A DNA stretch of 64,000 nt from a virus. The notes under the pieces were generated by a model. That model made no database searches and was not told the DNA's origin. It saw only the letters and a list, made by a program, of their open reading frames with translations. A program made the translations under genes and the position numbers. The stretch lies in IMG/VR virus record IMGVR_UViG_3300009151_000041, positions 1 through 64,000 of that record; one strand, given 5' to 3'. Below, one piece after another: positions 57,196 through 63,711 of this stretch (positions are counted from its first letter, which is position 1; each line of letters starts with the position of its first letter).

Positions 57196-57989
57196 CTGTC
57201 TGCTGACTCCTCATAGTTGATATAGCCTCTTGGGTTGCACACCACCCGGGTGCTGCCAATCATGTAGTCAAAGTCATGATGTGTGTGCCCGTGTGTCCAC
57301 AGTCGAATCTGCGGATGGTCAATAATATAGTCATCAAGACTGCTGGAGTAGCCGCCGTTCATGATAGTGTCATCTGCATAACGCGGATGTGTAGATAATC
57401 TGCTGGGCGAATGATGCCCCACAATCACAAACTTTTGATCAAACTTGCCTTGGATGATTTCTTGTATATAACCCACAAATCTGCGATGTTCTTCAACTGC
57501 ATCTTCGGGCAAAAATCTAACATTAGTACCCAATGTGGTGTTGCGCACACATCGGAAGTCATTCATCATGCTCTTCATGTGATACAGTGTGATGGGATCT
57601 TCGTTGTTCATGTCTGTCCACAAGGTGCCACCAATGAATGTGACATCATCAATCTGTTTGATTTCATTGTCCAATAGGTAAACATTGCTCAAAAAATTAG
57701 ATTCCAACATGCTCTTGATAATATTGTAAGTGGTAGCAAAGTCTCCATGATAGTGTTCATGGTTGCCCAAGATATAAATCACATGCGGAAATTGAAACGA
57801 ACAGCGTTTGAAAAAATCCACAATTCTATTGCTTCTAGCACTTTCCAAAATACCGTGCGGGTCTGGACGGCCAATATCAGCCGCAACACAAATGTCACCT
57901 GAAAGGATTAACACATCAGCATGGTCGCTGTTGTCAAAATACAAGTCTCCAAATTCAAGATGCAGATCCGATGCTACGGCTATTTTCAT
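57168..57989 (-). CDS. Metallophosphoesterase
   Basis: 273 aa. All calcineurin-like metal motifs are present: 'VASDLHLEFGD' (D8, H10), 'LILSGDICVAAD', 'YILGNHEHYHGD', 'FVIVGHHSPSR' and 'LWTHGHTHHDFD'. It could cleave phosphodiesters or nucleotides, perhaps a cyclic-nucleotide or NAD-related signal, but the substrate is not visible. Starts at ATG 57989 inside the end of the upstream TM gene (35-base overlap). Confidence 0.85.
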   Translation of the reverse strand: MKIAVASDLHLEFGDLYFDNSDHADVLILSGDICVAADIGRPDPHGILESARSNRIVDFFKRCSFQFPHVIYILGNHEHYHGDFATTYNIIKSMLESNFLSNVYLLDNEIKQIDDVTFIGGTLWTDMNNEDPITLYHMKSMMNDFRCVRNTTLGTNVRFLPEDAVEEHRRFVGYIQEIIQGKFDQKFVIVGHHSPSRLSTHPRYADDTIMNGGYSSSLDDYIIDHPQIRLWTHGHTHHDFDYMIGSTRVVCNPRGYINYEESADRWQLITVDI

Positions 57990-58362
57990 TCAGTTCTTTC
58001 AGTTGCTGTTTGAGTGTTTTTACGGCTGACTCATCACCATTGTAAATTGCGGCGCTTTTGCTAGGATACCTTTGCCGAAACCGTTCGCGTATTTCTTCTA
58101 GGTCTCGACCCTGACACACAAACACCATGGTCTGTGCATTGTAGCACAAAAACTGATCTCCGTCAACCTCTACTGTGAGTGCAATTAGCTTTTCCGCTTC
58201 AAGATCCTGGGCAATCTCGCCCAGTTCTTCTGTCAGTCGGGCTTCAATCCGGGCTTCGATTCGTCGAGCTATCCAAAACACCAACAGGTTGAATGCCATA
58301 ATGACCAGGGCCGTTACTGTTGAGACTTCGCCCAACCACATTAAAAATTCAGCAATTTCCAT
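57955..58362 (-). CDS. Membrane-anchored small phage protein
   Basis: 135 aa. One TM at ~15-32 ('VSTVTALVIMAFNLLVFWI'), then a Glu/Arg-rich helix ('ARRIEARIEARLTEELGEI') and 'IALTVEVDGDQFLCYNAQT', 'QGRDLEEIRERFRQRYPSK'. The C-terminal block is common in phage small proteins. A GTAAATAC sequence three bases before the ATG resembles a late box but leaves no leader. Confidence 0.6.
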   Translation of the reverse strand: MEIAEFLMWLGEVSTVTALVIMAFNLLVFWIARRIEARIEARLTEELGEIAQDLEAEKLIALTVEVDGDQFLCYNAQTMVFVCQGRDLEEIRERFRQRYPSKSAAIYNGDESAVKTLKQQLKELNENSRSIGSAS

Positions 58363-58375
58363 AATGTATTTACTT

Positions 58376-58690
58376 TCAGCCTCGCATGGATTCCAGGGTG
58401 ATCATCTTGCCCAACTCACGTTCAAAGTCCATTTCATCAGGAACCACATACAAACGGTGACTGTGGCGATCGGTCTTGTGATCATATTGACGGAATGTCA
58501 CAATCTTACCGCCCATGGCGTTGCGCACTGTGATATTGAGCCCTTGATCACTATCTACGTCTTCAGATGTTCTCAGCAGTCGAGACACTTTGCTTCCACG
58601 CACTGTGTCTGCTGGCATATTGCCATCACGGAGATCGCGATTGAAATCCCAACCCCACTTCATGATAAAATTCCAAATCAACCTAATCAT
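58376..58690 (-). CDS. Small conserved phage protein
   Basis: 104 aa from ATG 58690 overlapping the cupin stop (ATGA). 'MIRLIWNFIMKWGWDFNRD' and 'GLNITVRNAMGGKIVTFRQ', 'THRLYVVPDEMDF'-like 'SHRLYVVPDEMDFERELGK' are typical of T4-like phage hypotheticals. The N-terminus is amphipathic. Unknown function. Confidence 0.65.
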   Translation of the reverse strand: MIRLIWNFIMKWGWDFNRDLRDGNMPADTVRGSKVSRLLRTSEDVDSDQGLNITVRNAMGGKIVTFRQYDHKTDRHSHRLYVVPDEMDFERELGKMITLESMRG

Positions 58691-59142
58691 ACCCCAGCCT
58701 TTCTTGTTGCCAAATATTGTTCCCACTGCACCCATTGATTACGAACCAAGAAGCCCCAGTCTCTTTGCTTGATACCGGGCATGAACAGAGTCCAACATTC
58801 CACATCAGGATCCAGCTCTACCCTGTGATAGGTGTTGGCACTGGCCCAACGGAATGATCCTGGCTTGCACCAACGAGCAATCTCGCCGATCTTTTCGCCC
58901 CGGGAATTGAACTGTGGGCGCCATTCCCAGTAACCACCTTTCAAGATCACGGTGGCAAACGGCCACGGATGGTCATGCACGTCGTCTGGATCTGACTTTA
59001 GAAACTTGTGTACAAACACATTGAATGGGAATCGTTTCCTGTCCTTGAGAAACACATAATAGCGTTCCAAGTAAGGCTCACCATGCACACGGTCCATGAT
59101 TATGCGATATCGACCCAAACGCTGGAAGAGTTTTTTAAGCAT
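58687..59142 (-). CDS. Cupin-fold phage protein, predicted leaderless
   Basis: 151 aa. 'DPDDVHDHPWPFATVILKG' with clustered His and Asp and 'CKPGSFRWASANTYHRVEL' form the two cupin motifs, and 'YLERYYVFLKDRKRFPFNV' precedes them. Cupins bind metals and act as oxygenases or isomerases, but phage members are uncharacterised. The ATG 59142 is exactly six bases after TATAAT. The earlier in-frame TTG/ATG at 59157 lies inside the promoter. Confidence 0.72.
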   Translation of the reverse strand: MLKKLFQRLGRYRIIMDRVHGEPYLERYYVFLKDRKRFPFNVFVHKFLKSDPDDVHDHPWPFATVILKGGYWEWRPQFNSRGEKIGEIARWCKPGSFRWASANTYHRVELDPDVECWTLFMPGIKQRDWGFLVRNQWVQWEQYLATRKAGV

Positions 59143-59148
59143 ATGATG

Positions 59149-59177
59149 ATTATACAATAAATTTCAATTTCAGTCAA
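59149..59177 (-). promoter_or_regulatory. Early promoter TTGACT-N17-TATAAT
   Basis: -35 TTGACT 59177-59172, -10 TATAAT 59154-59149. Directly after a terminator and six bases before the cupin ATG. Confidence 0.88.
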
Positions 59178-59205
59178 GAAAAAACCCTACTAGATGTAGG
59201 GTTTT
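59178..59205 (-). terminator. Rho-independent terminator of the HTH gene
   Basis: Minus-strand stem AAAACCCTAC / GTAGGGTTTT, 5-base loop, followed by TT. Ends 59244-59513 and touches the next promoter. Confidence 0.85.
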
Positions 59206-59243
59206 GTCTGTGTGATCCTTGTGAACGGATCAGCGAGTTTGGT

Positions 59244-59513
59244 TCAAACGAGGCCCATGGCCAAAGCGCGATAGCCAGCAGCCACCAACTTGCGTGAAGG
59301 CTTACCAATCACATACTCAGTGACTTGCACGCCATTGCCAGCTTTACGGCTGTTGGCATAAACTGCAAAGCCAGCTTGACGAACACGAGACACTTCAGCC
59401 GAAATGTTCTTGATGCCAAAACGCTTTTCAGCTTGGCTGGCAGAAATTGCTTCACCGTTACGCAGAGCGTTGAACAGTTTAAAAGTTTTGGTTTCAGGAT
59501 TAAAACGCATCAT
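59244..59513 (-). CDS. Helix-turn-helix DNA-binding protein
   Basis: About 89 aa from ATG 59513 (59510 also possible), AAAGG upstream. A winged-HTH pattern is seen in 'LFNALRNGEAISASQAEKR', 'FGIKNISAEVSRVRQAGFA' (recognition helix) and 'VYANSRKAGNGVQVTEYVI' (wing). It is probably a regulator of phage genes. Its own promoter region has two palindromes at the -35 and at the start site, so autoregulation is plausible. Isolated by its own terminator and facing a divergent plus-strand unit. Confidence 0.72.
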   Translation of the reverse strand: MMRFNPETKTFKLFNALRNGEAISASQAEKRFGIKNISAEVSRVRQAGFAVYANSRKAGNGVQVTEYVIGKPSRKLVAAGYRALAMGLV

Positions 59514-59537
59514 AATAAAATACCTTTCTTTAATGTA

Positions 59538-59589
59538 GCTGTGTTGCACAGCATTCCACTATTGTACGGAGTTTGTGTTAGAAACACAA
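59538..59589 (-). promoter_or_regulatory. Promoter with two palindromic operator candidates
   Basis: Promoter on the minus strand with -35 TTGTGT (59589-59584), 17 bases, and -10 TACAAT (59566-59561). TTGTGTT-AGA-AACACAA (59573-59589) covers the -35, and GCTGTG-TTG-CACAGC (59538-59552) lies at about +2 to +16. Both are perfect inverted repeats. Confidence 0.55.
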
Positions 59590-59727
59590 TACAGTTTGGC
59601 CCAACATTTGCCAAAATAAAATGTTTTGGCAATCTCTCCAAAACACGTAAACTCATTTGAGGGCTGCCGCGTTGTATATGTGTAGCAGGAAAGTTCTTGT
59701 TACAGTTTCAAATCAAAGGAGATTACT

Positions 59728-59925
59728 ATGAAACAATTGATCGCACTCATTGCCGCTGCTTTTGCAGTTACCGCTTTTGCAGCCGAACCTGCCAAGAAAG
59801 AAGAAAAGAAAGTAGAAGCCAAGCCTGCTGTCACTGCCCCTGCTCCTGCAGCCAGTGCTCCTGCCAAGGCCGATCCCAAAAGTGCACCGACTGGCGATAA
59901 AAAAGCCGAAGCTGCTAAGAAGTAA
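59728..59925 (+). CDS. Secreted Lys/Ala/Pro-rich small protein
   Basis: 65 aa. A clear signal peptide ('MKQLIALIAAAFAVTAFAAE', cut after AFA) is followed by a disordered Lys/Ala/Pro mature part ('KKEEKKVEAKPAVTAPAPA'). This is the look of small exported proteins of Burkholderiales, so a host origin is likely (inference). Excellent Shine-Dalgarno (AAAGGAG). On the plus strand next to a divergent HTH gene. Codon pattern resembles a bacterial gene more than its neighbours. Confidence 0.78.
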   Translation: MKQLIALIAAAFAVTAFAAEPAKKEEKKVEAKPAVTAPAPAASAPAKADPKSAPTGDKKAEAAKK

Positions 59926-60133
59926 TCCCTTAAGGTTCTCGTTAATTCGACTGCAAGGGGTTGATCCAACTCTAATTGAAGTCGATGACGAGGCCCTCTG
60001 TTGTGCTTATCGTAGAGCCAAGATCGTTCATGGTCAACCCGACCAAGATGATGAGTTGTCTGACTACGTAAGCACTCGATTACAACTGGCTCGGTACTTT
60101 GCCATCAAACGATACCAAGAAGTTTGGGGGTAA
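59882..60133 (+). CDS. Small conserved phage protein, start uncertain
   Basis: The recognisable part is 'RLQGVDPTLIEVDDEALCC' to 'ARYFAIKRYQEVWG', with 'QDDELSDYVSTRLQLARYF', a C-terminus found in T4-like phages. No ATG lies in frame near the start of this part. GTG 59882 or 59855 would overlap the secreted protein, while an ATT near 59945 has AAGG at 9 bases. A non-standard AUU start or a reading from inside the previous gene must be assumed. The stop is within the terminator loop. Confidence 0.55.
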   Translation: MHRLAIKKPKLLRSNPLRFSLIRLQGVDPTLIEVDDEALCCAYRRAKIVHGQPDQDDELSDYVSTRLQLARYFAIKRYQEVWG

Positions 60134-60150
60134 TTCCCCAAACTTTTTTT
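60121..60150 (+). terminator. Rho-independent terminator
   Basis: AGTTTGGGG / CCCCAAACT, a 9-bp stem with loop GTAATT and six T. The stop codon of the preceding gene lies in the loop. Confidence 0.88.
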
Positions 60151-60155
60151 GCCTT

Positions 60156-60163
60156 CATAAATA
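60156..60163 (+). promoter_or_regulatory. T4-type late promoter (CATAAATA)
   Basis: CATAAATACC, right after the terminator and 29 bases before the ATG at 60193. Confidence 0.55.
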
Positions 60164-60192
60164 CCTGTGCAAGGATAATAACAGCGTACATT

Positions 60193-60624
60193 ATGTTGCA
60201 TACCATAACAACCATTACCGAAGAAATTGTAAAACTGCTCAAGGACGATCCTGTTCGCCCTGAGATTCCTGTGAGTGACCGTATCAACAGCAACAGCAGA
60301 ATCTACATGCTCAAAGATGGAGACAAAACGCAGGCTATTACCTGTGTGAAGTTTTTGGATGTAATTCCTGCCGCAGTAGAGGACATGGCCGGCTTGGTTG
60401 AGAGCGCCACAACTGCGGTATTTTACACCATTTGGTCGTACACCGCTGGCTCAGGACGTGACTTGATCATAGCGGCCCAAAAGTCAATTGAGTCAGAGTT
60501 TCCGGGTATCCAAACCTATGTGACACTGAGTCCCAAGACCGAAATGGCTCGACGCTTTCACTTGAAGAACGGTGCCAGAGAATTGCGCGAAAATCCCGAT
60601 ACCATCAACTACATCTACAAGTGA
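60193..60624 (+). CDS. GNAT-like T4-like phage protein
   Basis: 143 aa from ATG 60193. An upstream frame start at 60124 lies in the terminator. 'QAITCVKFLDVIPAAVEDM', 'AVFYTIWSYTAGSGRDLII' and 'TLSPKTEMARRFHLKNGAR' are conserved in T4-like phages, and the last one looks like the C-terminal part of GNAT acetyltransferases. No acetyl-CoA loop is certain. The next gene starts in its stop (GTGA). Confidence 0.65.
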   Translation: MLHTITTITEEIVKLLKDDPVRPEIPVSDRINSNSRIYMLKDGDKTQAITCVKFLDVIPAAVEDMAGLVESATTAVFYTIWSYTAGSGRDLIIAAQKSIESEFPGIQTYVTLSPKTEMARRFHLKNGARELRENPDTINYIYK

Positions 60625-61298
60625 TACCAAATCAAAGCATTCAAGTAACAGATTACTTAACTTGGGAATCTTGCGATGACCCAAGATTCACTCATCTACC
60701 AGTTGACGCGCCTACACCCAGCAGGAATCATCTACCCAAATGGGTCAAAGAGTTGAGTGGGAACATAAGAGAATATCTTCCAGATGGATTTGCACAAGAT
60801 CACACCATAAGACACTGCTTGGGATTCCGTGGACTTATGGACATTGGATATACCATGCCTTTGCCCGAAGTGGTTGGCGGTGGTGATAGTGAATTTGCCC
60901 GGGGAAGATTACATCCAGAAATGATCCACGGAACTCCCTGGGCACAGACTTGGCCCACATGGGCACCATCAGATCATTGGGTAGATCCGGCCCACAATGC
61001 ACCAGATAGCAGTCCTTATCGGTACAGGCTGAAACTATTACATTGGGGGTGGCGTGCCAAAATGGCACCAGGATGGCGATTGCTCACGCTGCCCACGTTG
61101 TGGGATTGGAGTGAAGATTTCAATACATTTTCTGGTGCACAGTCTGCCAATTTAGAAAGCAGTGCTTGCATTTACAGCATTCCAATTGATCCTGCCTACT
61201 GTTATTACAACATAGAAACTGTGATGGCCATTCGCAGAGATAGAATGATACCCAAGGGCGCCATCACTTTTTGTGTGGTACCAATTTACCAGCCATAA
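60621..61298 (+). CDS. Conserved T4-like phage protein
   Basis: 225 aa, GTG start at 60621 overlapping the previous TGA. 'GFRGLMDIGYTMPLPEVVG', 'GWRAKMAPGWRLLTLPTLW' and 'SIPIDPAYCYYNIETVMAI' with 'IPKGAITFCVVPIYQP' match a family of T4-like phage proteins found near structural genes. No catalytic motif. Beta-rich, perhaps virion or assembly related. Confidence 0.68.
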   Translation: MIPNQSIQVTDYLTWESCDDPRFTHLPVDAPTPSRNHLPKWVKELSGNIREYLPDGFAQDHTIRHCLGFRGLMDIGYTMPLPEVVGGGDSEFARGRLHPEMIHGTPWAQTWPTWAPSDHWVDPAHNAPDSSPYRYRLKLLHWGWRAKMAPGWRLLTLPTLWDWSEDFNTFSGAQSANLESSACIYSIPIDPAYCYYNIETVMAIRRDRMIPKGAITFCVVPIYQP

Positions 61299-61318
61299 GT
61301 AATCATGCTCGTGTAGCA

Positions 61319-61347
61319 ATCCGGTCCTGCAAGGGGCGGGACCGGAT
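61319..61347 (+). promoter_or_regulatory. GC-rich hairpin in the 5' leader of the next gene
   Basis: ATCCGGTCC-11-GGACCGGAT, a 9-bp perfect stem without T-run, between 61298 and the ATG at 61376. Possibly an mRNA stability or processing element. Confidence 0.55.
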
Positions 61348-61375
61348 AACACACATCACACACAAGGAGAATAAC

Positions 61376-61603
61376 ATGAGCAAAACACCTTACGAGATCC
61401 GTCTTGAACTTCTTACCTTGGCCAAGGAAATCCTCCAGGCGCCAATTTACGAAAAACGCAGTGAACTGACCAATGAATATCATTCCAAGTTGACCGACGC
61501 TAATCGTGGAAGCCTTTCGTTCCCAACCATGCCAGACTTTCCGTCCACAACGGATATTATCAACAAGGCAGAAGAACTCAAGAAGTTTGTAGACCAAGCA
61601 TAA
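61376..61603 (+). CDS. Small conserved T4-like phage protein (MSKTPYEIRL family)
   Basis: 75 aa from ATG 61376 (AAGGAG at 7 bases). 'MSKTPYEIRLELLTLAKEI' and 'TTDIINKAEELKKFVDQA' are well conserved in T4-like phages, function unknown. Followed at once by a bidirectional terminator, with its stop at the base of the stem. Confidence 0.78.
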   Translation: MSKTPYEIRLELLTLAKEILQAPIYEKRSELTNEYHSKLTDANRGSLSFPTMPDFPSTTDIINKAEELKKFVDQA

Positions 61604-61627
61604 AAAAAGCCCCGCAAGGGGCTTTTT
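61603..61627. terminator. Bidirectional terminator with GCAA tetraloop
   Basis: AAAAAGCCCC-GCAA-GGGGCTTTTT, a 10-bp perfect stem with A/T runs on both sides. It closes the plus-strand unit and the convergent minus-strand 61646 gene. Confidence 0.92.
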
Positions 61628-61645
61628 AGTTTGCGCTATCGGAGT

Positions 61646-61876
61646 TTACTTCTTGTTGAAGGACCAATAGATCACTGCCAATGCCACCAAACCAACCAAA
61701 CCTTGAGAGCCAAGGGCACCCACGAATTTGATAAGACTTGCGGTCACATCGATTGCCAAGAACGGAACTGCGGCACCAAAAAGGATTTGCAGAATGACGC
61801 CAGCGGCAATCAACTTGATGCCGATATCAATAATACCGACCAATAGGCCATTGGCCTTAGATAACACATTGTCCAT
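61646..61876 (-). CDS. Small two-TM membrane protein
   Basis: 76 aa with two long hydrophobic segments, 'IDIGIKLIAAGVILQILFG' and 'GLVGLVALAVIYWSF', and a Lys-Lys end. This size and topology fit a pinholin or small holin, so it is a candidate for the missing holin, but many phage membrane proteins look alike. AAGGAG precedes the ATG. A late-type CTTAAATA box is 45 bases upstream. Confidence 0.65.
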   Translation of the reverse strand: MDNVLSKANGLLVGIIDIGIKLIAAGVILQILFGAAVPFLAIDVTASLIKFVGALGSQGLVGLVALAVIYWSFNKK

Positions 61877-61920
61877 AAAATAGACTCCTTAAAAAAACAA
61901 GCCTAGGGCCTGCGGACAAA

Positions 61921-61928
61921 TATTTAAG
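61921..61928 (-). promoter_or_regulatory. Late-type box (CTTAAATA)
   Basis: CTTAAATATTTG on the minus strand, between a terminator and the two-TM gene. The leader contains AGGCC-CTA-GGCTT followed by G and seven T, a terminator-like hairpin that might attenuate. Confidence 0.4.
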
Positions 61929-61940
61929 GAAGCAAAAGGA

Positions 61941-61965
61941 AACCCGCATATTTCAGCGGGCTTTT
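61941..61965 (-). terminator. Rho-independent terminator after SWIM gene
   Basis: Stem CCCGC / GCGGG with an 8-base loop, T-rich on both sides. 16 bases past the stop of 61981-62331 on the minus strand. Confidence 0.7.
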
Positions 61966-61980
61966 TGGGTGGTTTGGCCA

Positions 61981-62331
61981 TTAACTGCGCAGTTCTTTCA
62001 CATGCTTGCAGTCCCCACGGAATCGAAATCCTGAGCAGGTGCAAGACCAATCACCACGCACCTCATTCACTTGGTAGGTGTCGCCCTTGCTACCTTTCAC
62101 CGTCCATGTACGGCCTTCGGGTTCGGGTGCAGACACTTGGGTTTTAAACTGCACAGGATTCACCACAAACTTGCGCCCACGCATGTCCATGCGGATGGGA
62201 TTTCGAAACACCTTGATGGCTTCTGTGCCCCGGGCTCGGAAAGCATACATCTTGCTCTTGCCATCATCCAGCAGGTAGATGCCGTTGGGTACAGAGTCTT
62301 TCCAATCGGTTGTTTCAGCAAACCATTTCAT
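61981..62331 (-). CDS. SWIM zinc-finger-like phage protein
   Basis: 116 aa. The C-terminal 'DWSCTCSGFRFRGDCKHVK' fits the SWIM pattern CxC-x(n)-CxH, a small zinc domain for DNA or protein contact. The N-half 'WKDSVPNGIYLLDDGKSKM', 'VNPVQFKTQVSAPEPEG' is beta-rich. It may act on DNA by analogy. ATGA overlap with the upstream gene. Confidence 0.75.
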   Translation of the reverse strand: MKWFAETTDWKDSVPNGIYLLDDGKSKMYAFRARGTEAIKVFRNPIRMDMRGRKFVVNPVQFKTQVSAPEPEGRTWTVKGSKGDTYQVNEVRGDWSCTCSGFRFRGDCKHVKELRS

Positions 62332-62639
62332 TCTTCTTCCAATCCAAAATGACTCAAAATCTGATTGCGAACTTCGTAGTTGCCGTCAGCATATTGCTCA
62401 CCAATGTCGGCACATTTCTGCACAATCAACTCGGCGAACTTTTCTACACTCTCAAGTATTTTTAACCCACCACGACCGTCATCCGATCCATTCCAATGTT
62501 GAGATTCTTCCCATAGTTGTTTAATTCGTTCGTTCATTCGGGGTTTGAGTTTGGGGGCATATGGTCCCCGACTACACACATGAGCCACATCAAAGTCTGG
62601 GTAGGTATCCGCACAATGCGGGCAGGTGATTTGTTTCAT
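62328..62639 (-). CDS. Small phage protein with N-terminal zinc ribbon
   Basis: 103 aa. 'MKQITCPHCADTYPDFDVA' and 'HVCSRG' give a CxxC...HxC site. A helical C-half follows: 'FAELIVQKCADIGEQYADG', 'VRNQILSHFGLEEE', similar to common phage hypothetical proteins. Unknown role. ATGA overlap with 62636-62752. Confidence 0.68.
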   Translation of the reverse strand: MKQITCPHCADTYPDFDVAHVCSRGPYAPKLKPRMNERIKQLWEESQHWNGSDDGRGGLKILESVEKFAELIVQKCADIGEQYADGNYEVRNQILSHFGLEEE

Positions 62640-62752
62640 TTTGCCATGATCCTTGCTAAAACTTCACGGGCCTGGGAGAGGTCTCGGATGGGGAACTCCA
62701 TGGGTTCCCAGGCAGTGTAGGGCTGTGTCCAGCGGATGGTGTAGAGTGTCAT
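62636..62752 (-). CDS. Short protein, 38 aa
   Basis: 'MTLYTIRWTQPYTAWEPMEF' and 'PIRDLSQAREVLARIMAK'. Found by eye because it is below usual cut-offs. Its TGA overlaps the next ATG (ATGA), and the gene before ends three bases upstream. Coding-like in its coupling and conserved aromatic content. Confidence 0.6.
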   Translation of the reverse strand: MTLYTIRWTQPYTAWEPMEFPIRDLSQAREVLARIMAK

Positions 62753-62755
62753 GGT

Positions 62756-62899
62756 TTAGATTCCGGTATGAAACGGGTTGCGTTTGCGAAGATGAGCCAG
62801 TGCGGCCTCTTTGGTTTCAAACCTGCCACTGATGGGTGTTTGGTGTGCGCCGCGCACAATGAACCAACCTCCAAGTATACCATTGTAAACAACTTTCAT
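62756..62899 (-). CDS. Short protein, 47 aa
   Basis: 'MKVVYNGILGGWFIVRGAHQ' to 'LAHLRKRNPFHTGI', with 'GRFETKEAALAHLRKRNP', the usual shape of tiny phage proteins of the type 'xxF.TK..A..HL..R'. ATG 62899 is one base past the upstream TGA with GGAG at 8 bases. Confidence 0.62.
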   Translation of the reverse strand: MKVVYNGILGGWFIVRGAHQTPISGRFETKEAALAHLRKRNPFHTGI

Positions 62900-62900
62900 A

Positions 62901-63176
62901 TCACATGCTCCAGTAGGATTCTGACGAGGGCGAGCAGAAGTAAGGCGTGTTCACATCTTCCATGAACTTCTTGCCAGTCATGATGTTGGTGCGTTCTACC
63001 ATAGGGGCTTGGTAGTGCTTGGTGTCCACAATGGTCAAGTCATTCACTGACCAACCTGCCTTGCGGCAAAGACGGGTGCGGGTGGCACGAGCGGCACCAA
63101 AAGTTTTGTATGCACGGGTTCGGTGGGGACCGTCTGTAACGATGAGTCCGGTACCTTTTGCGACTATGTAAAACAT
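62901..63176 (-). CDS. Widespread conserved phage protein
   Basis: 91 aa. 'AYKTFGAARATRTRLCRKA', 'VERTNIMTGKKFMEDVNTP' and the ending 'YFCSPSSESYWSM' are hallmark blocks of a small protein found in very many T4-like and other large phages. Function unknown. Behind the promoter at 63207 with AAAGGAG. Confidence 0.78.
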   Translation of the reverse strand: MFYIVAKGTGLIVTDGPHRTRAYKTFGAARATRTRLCRKAGWSVNDLTIVDTKHYQAPMVERTNIMTGKKFMEDVNTPYFCSPSSESYWSM

Positions 63177-63206
63177 TCTGGCTCCTTTGTTGCTGTCTAT
63201 GTGTGT

Positions 63207-63235
63207 ATTATAGCAGTTTGGGAATTATTGGTCAA
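63207..63235 (-). promoter_or_regulatory. Early promoter TTGACC-N17-TATAAT
   Basis: -35 63235-63230, -10 63212-63207, extended TGC, the same upstream core as at 50311. Drives 62901-63176 and the coupled short genes. Confidence 0.9.
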
Positions 63236-63243
63236 CCGAAAAA

Positions 63244-63263
63244 ACTAGTACTAAAGTATTAGT
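63244..63263 (-). repeat. AGTACTAGT-type inverted repeat
   Basis: ACTAATACT-TT-AGTACTAGT on the minus strand, one mismatch, followed by six T, directly after the stop of 63259-63657. It may act as a weak terminator. Confidence 0.55.
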
Positions 63264-63657
63264 CTATAGCCCTGCGAAACACAATTTCCTGCTGGGCAAA
63301 GGCCTGAAGTTCCCAGGGCTGTTGCAGGTATGGTGTTTTCTTTGAGTAGAATCGGCCCTGCCAAGTGCGGCCTCGGGGCGTGATTTTTAGCACACCCCGG
63401 GCCAACTGCCGTACATGCACCAGTTCGTGGGCCAGGGTAGAACCCAGTGTATGCAGGTTCCGTGAGGGTTTAATCACCACAAGATAAGTGTCAATGCCCG
63501 GCATGGGCACAGTGGTTCCCATGTCCTTGAGCTCCGGGTCCATCTTAACCATTAACAATTTTTTACTGTTAGTAAGTCCCAACTGACTTAACATGCTGGG
63601 CAAGATACTTTCAATAAACTTTTTGGTCTTGGGACCTGCTTCGACATAAAATTCCAT
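63259..63657 (-). CDS. SprT-like zinc metallopeptidase-like protein
   Basis: 132 aa. 'LGSTLAHELVHVRQLARG' has the HExxH zinc-protease motif, and 'PWELQAFAQQEIVFRRAID' supplies the downstream Glu-containing helix common in small phage peptidases. 'IDTYLVVIKPSRNLH' precedes it. Could process phage or host proteins. Starts at ATG 63657 behind promoter 63683. Confidence 0.78.
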   Translation of the reverse strand: MEFYVEAGPKTKKFIESILPSMLSQLGLTNSKKLLMVKMDPELKDMGTTVPMPGIDTYLVVIKPSRNLHTLGSTLAHELVHVRQLARGVLKITPRGRTWQGRFYSKKTPYLQQPWELQAFAQQEIVFRRAID

Positions 63658-63682
63658 AGGTGCCTTTGCGTTGTAAGTGCTG

Positions 63683-63711
63683 ATTGTAGCAGATTAAGAT
63701 TTATTGGTCAA
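63683..63711 (-). promoter_or_regulatory. Early promoter TTGACC-N17-TACAAT
   Basis: -35 63711-63706, -10 TACAAT 63688-63683, extended TGC. The stop codon of the TM gene ends one base before the -35. Confidence 0.82.

Noticed and set aside
61286-61597. Minus-strand ORF opposite the MSKTPYEIRL gene
   Set aside because: It lies fully over a well-supported plus-strand gene with a Shine-Dalgarno and terminator.
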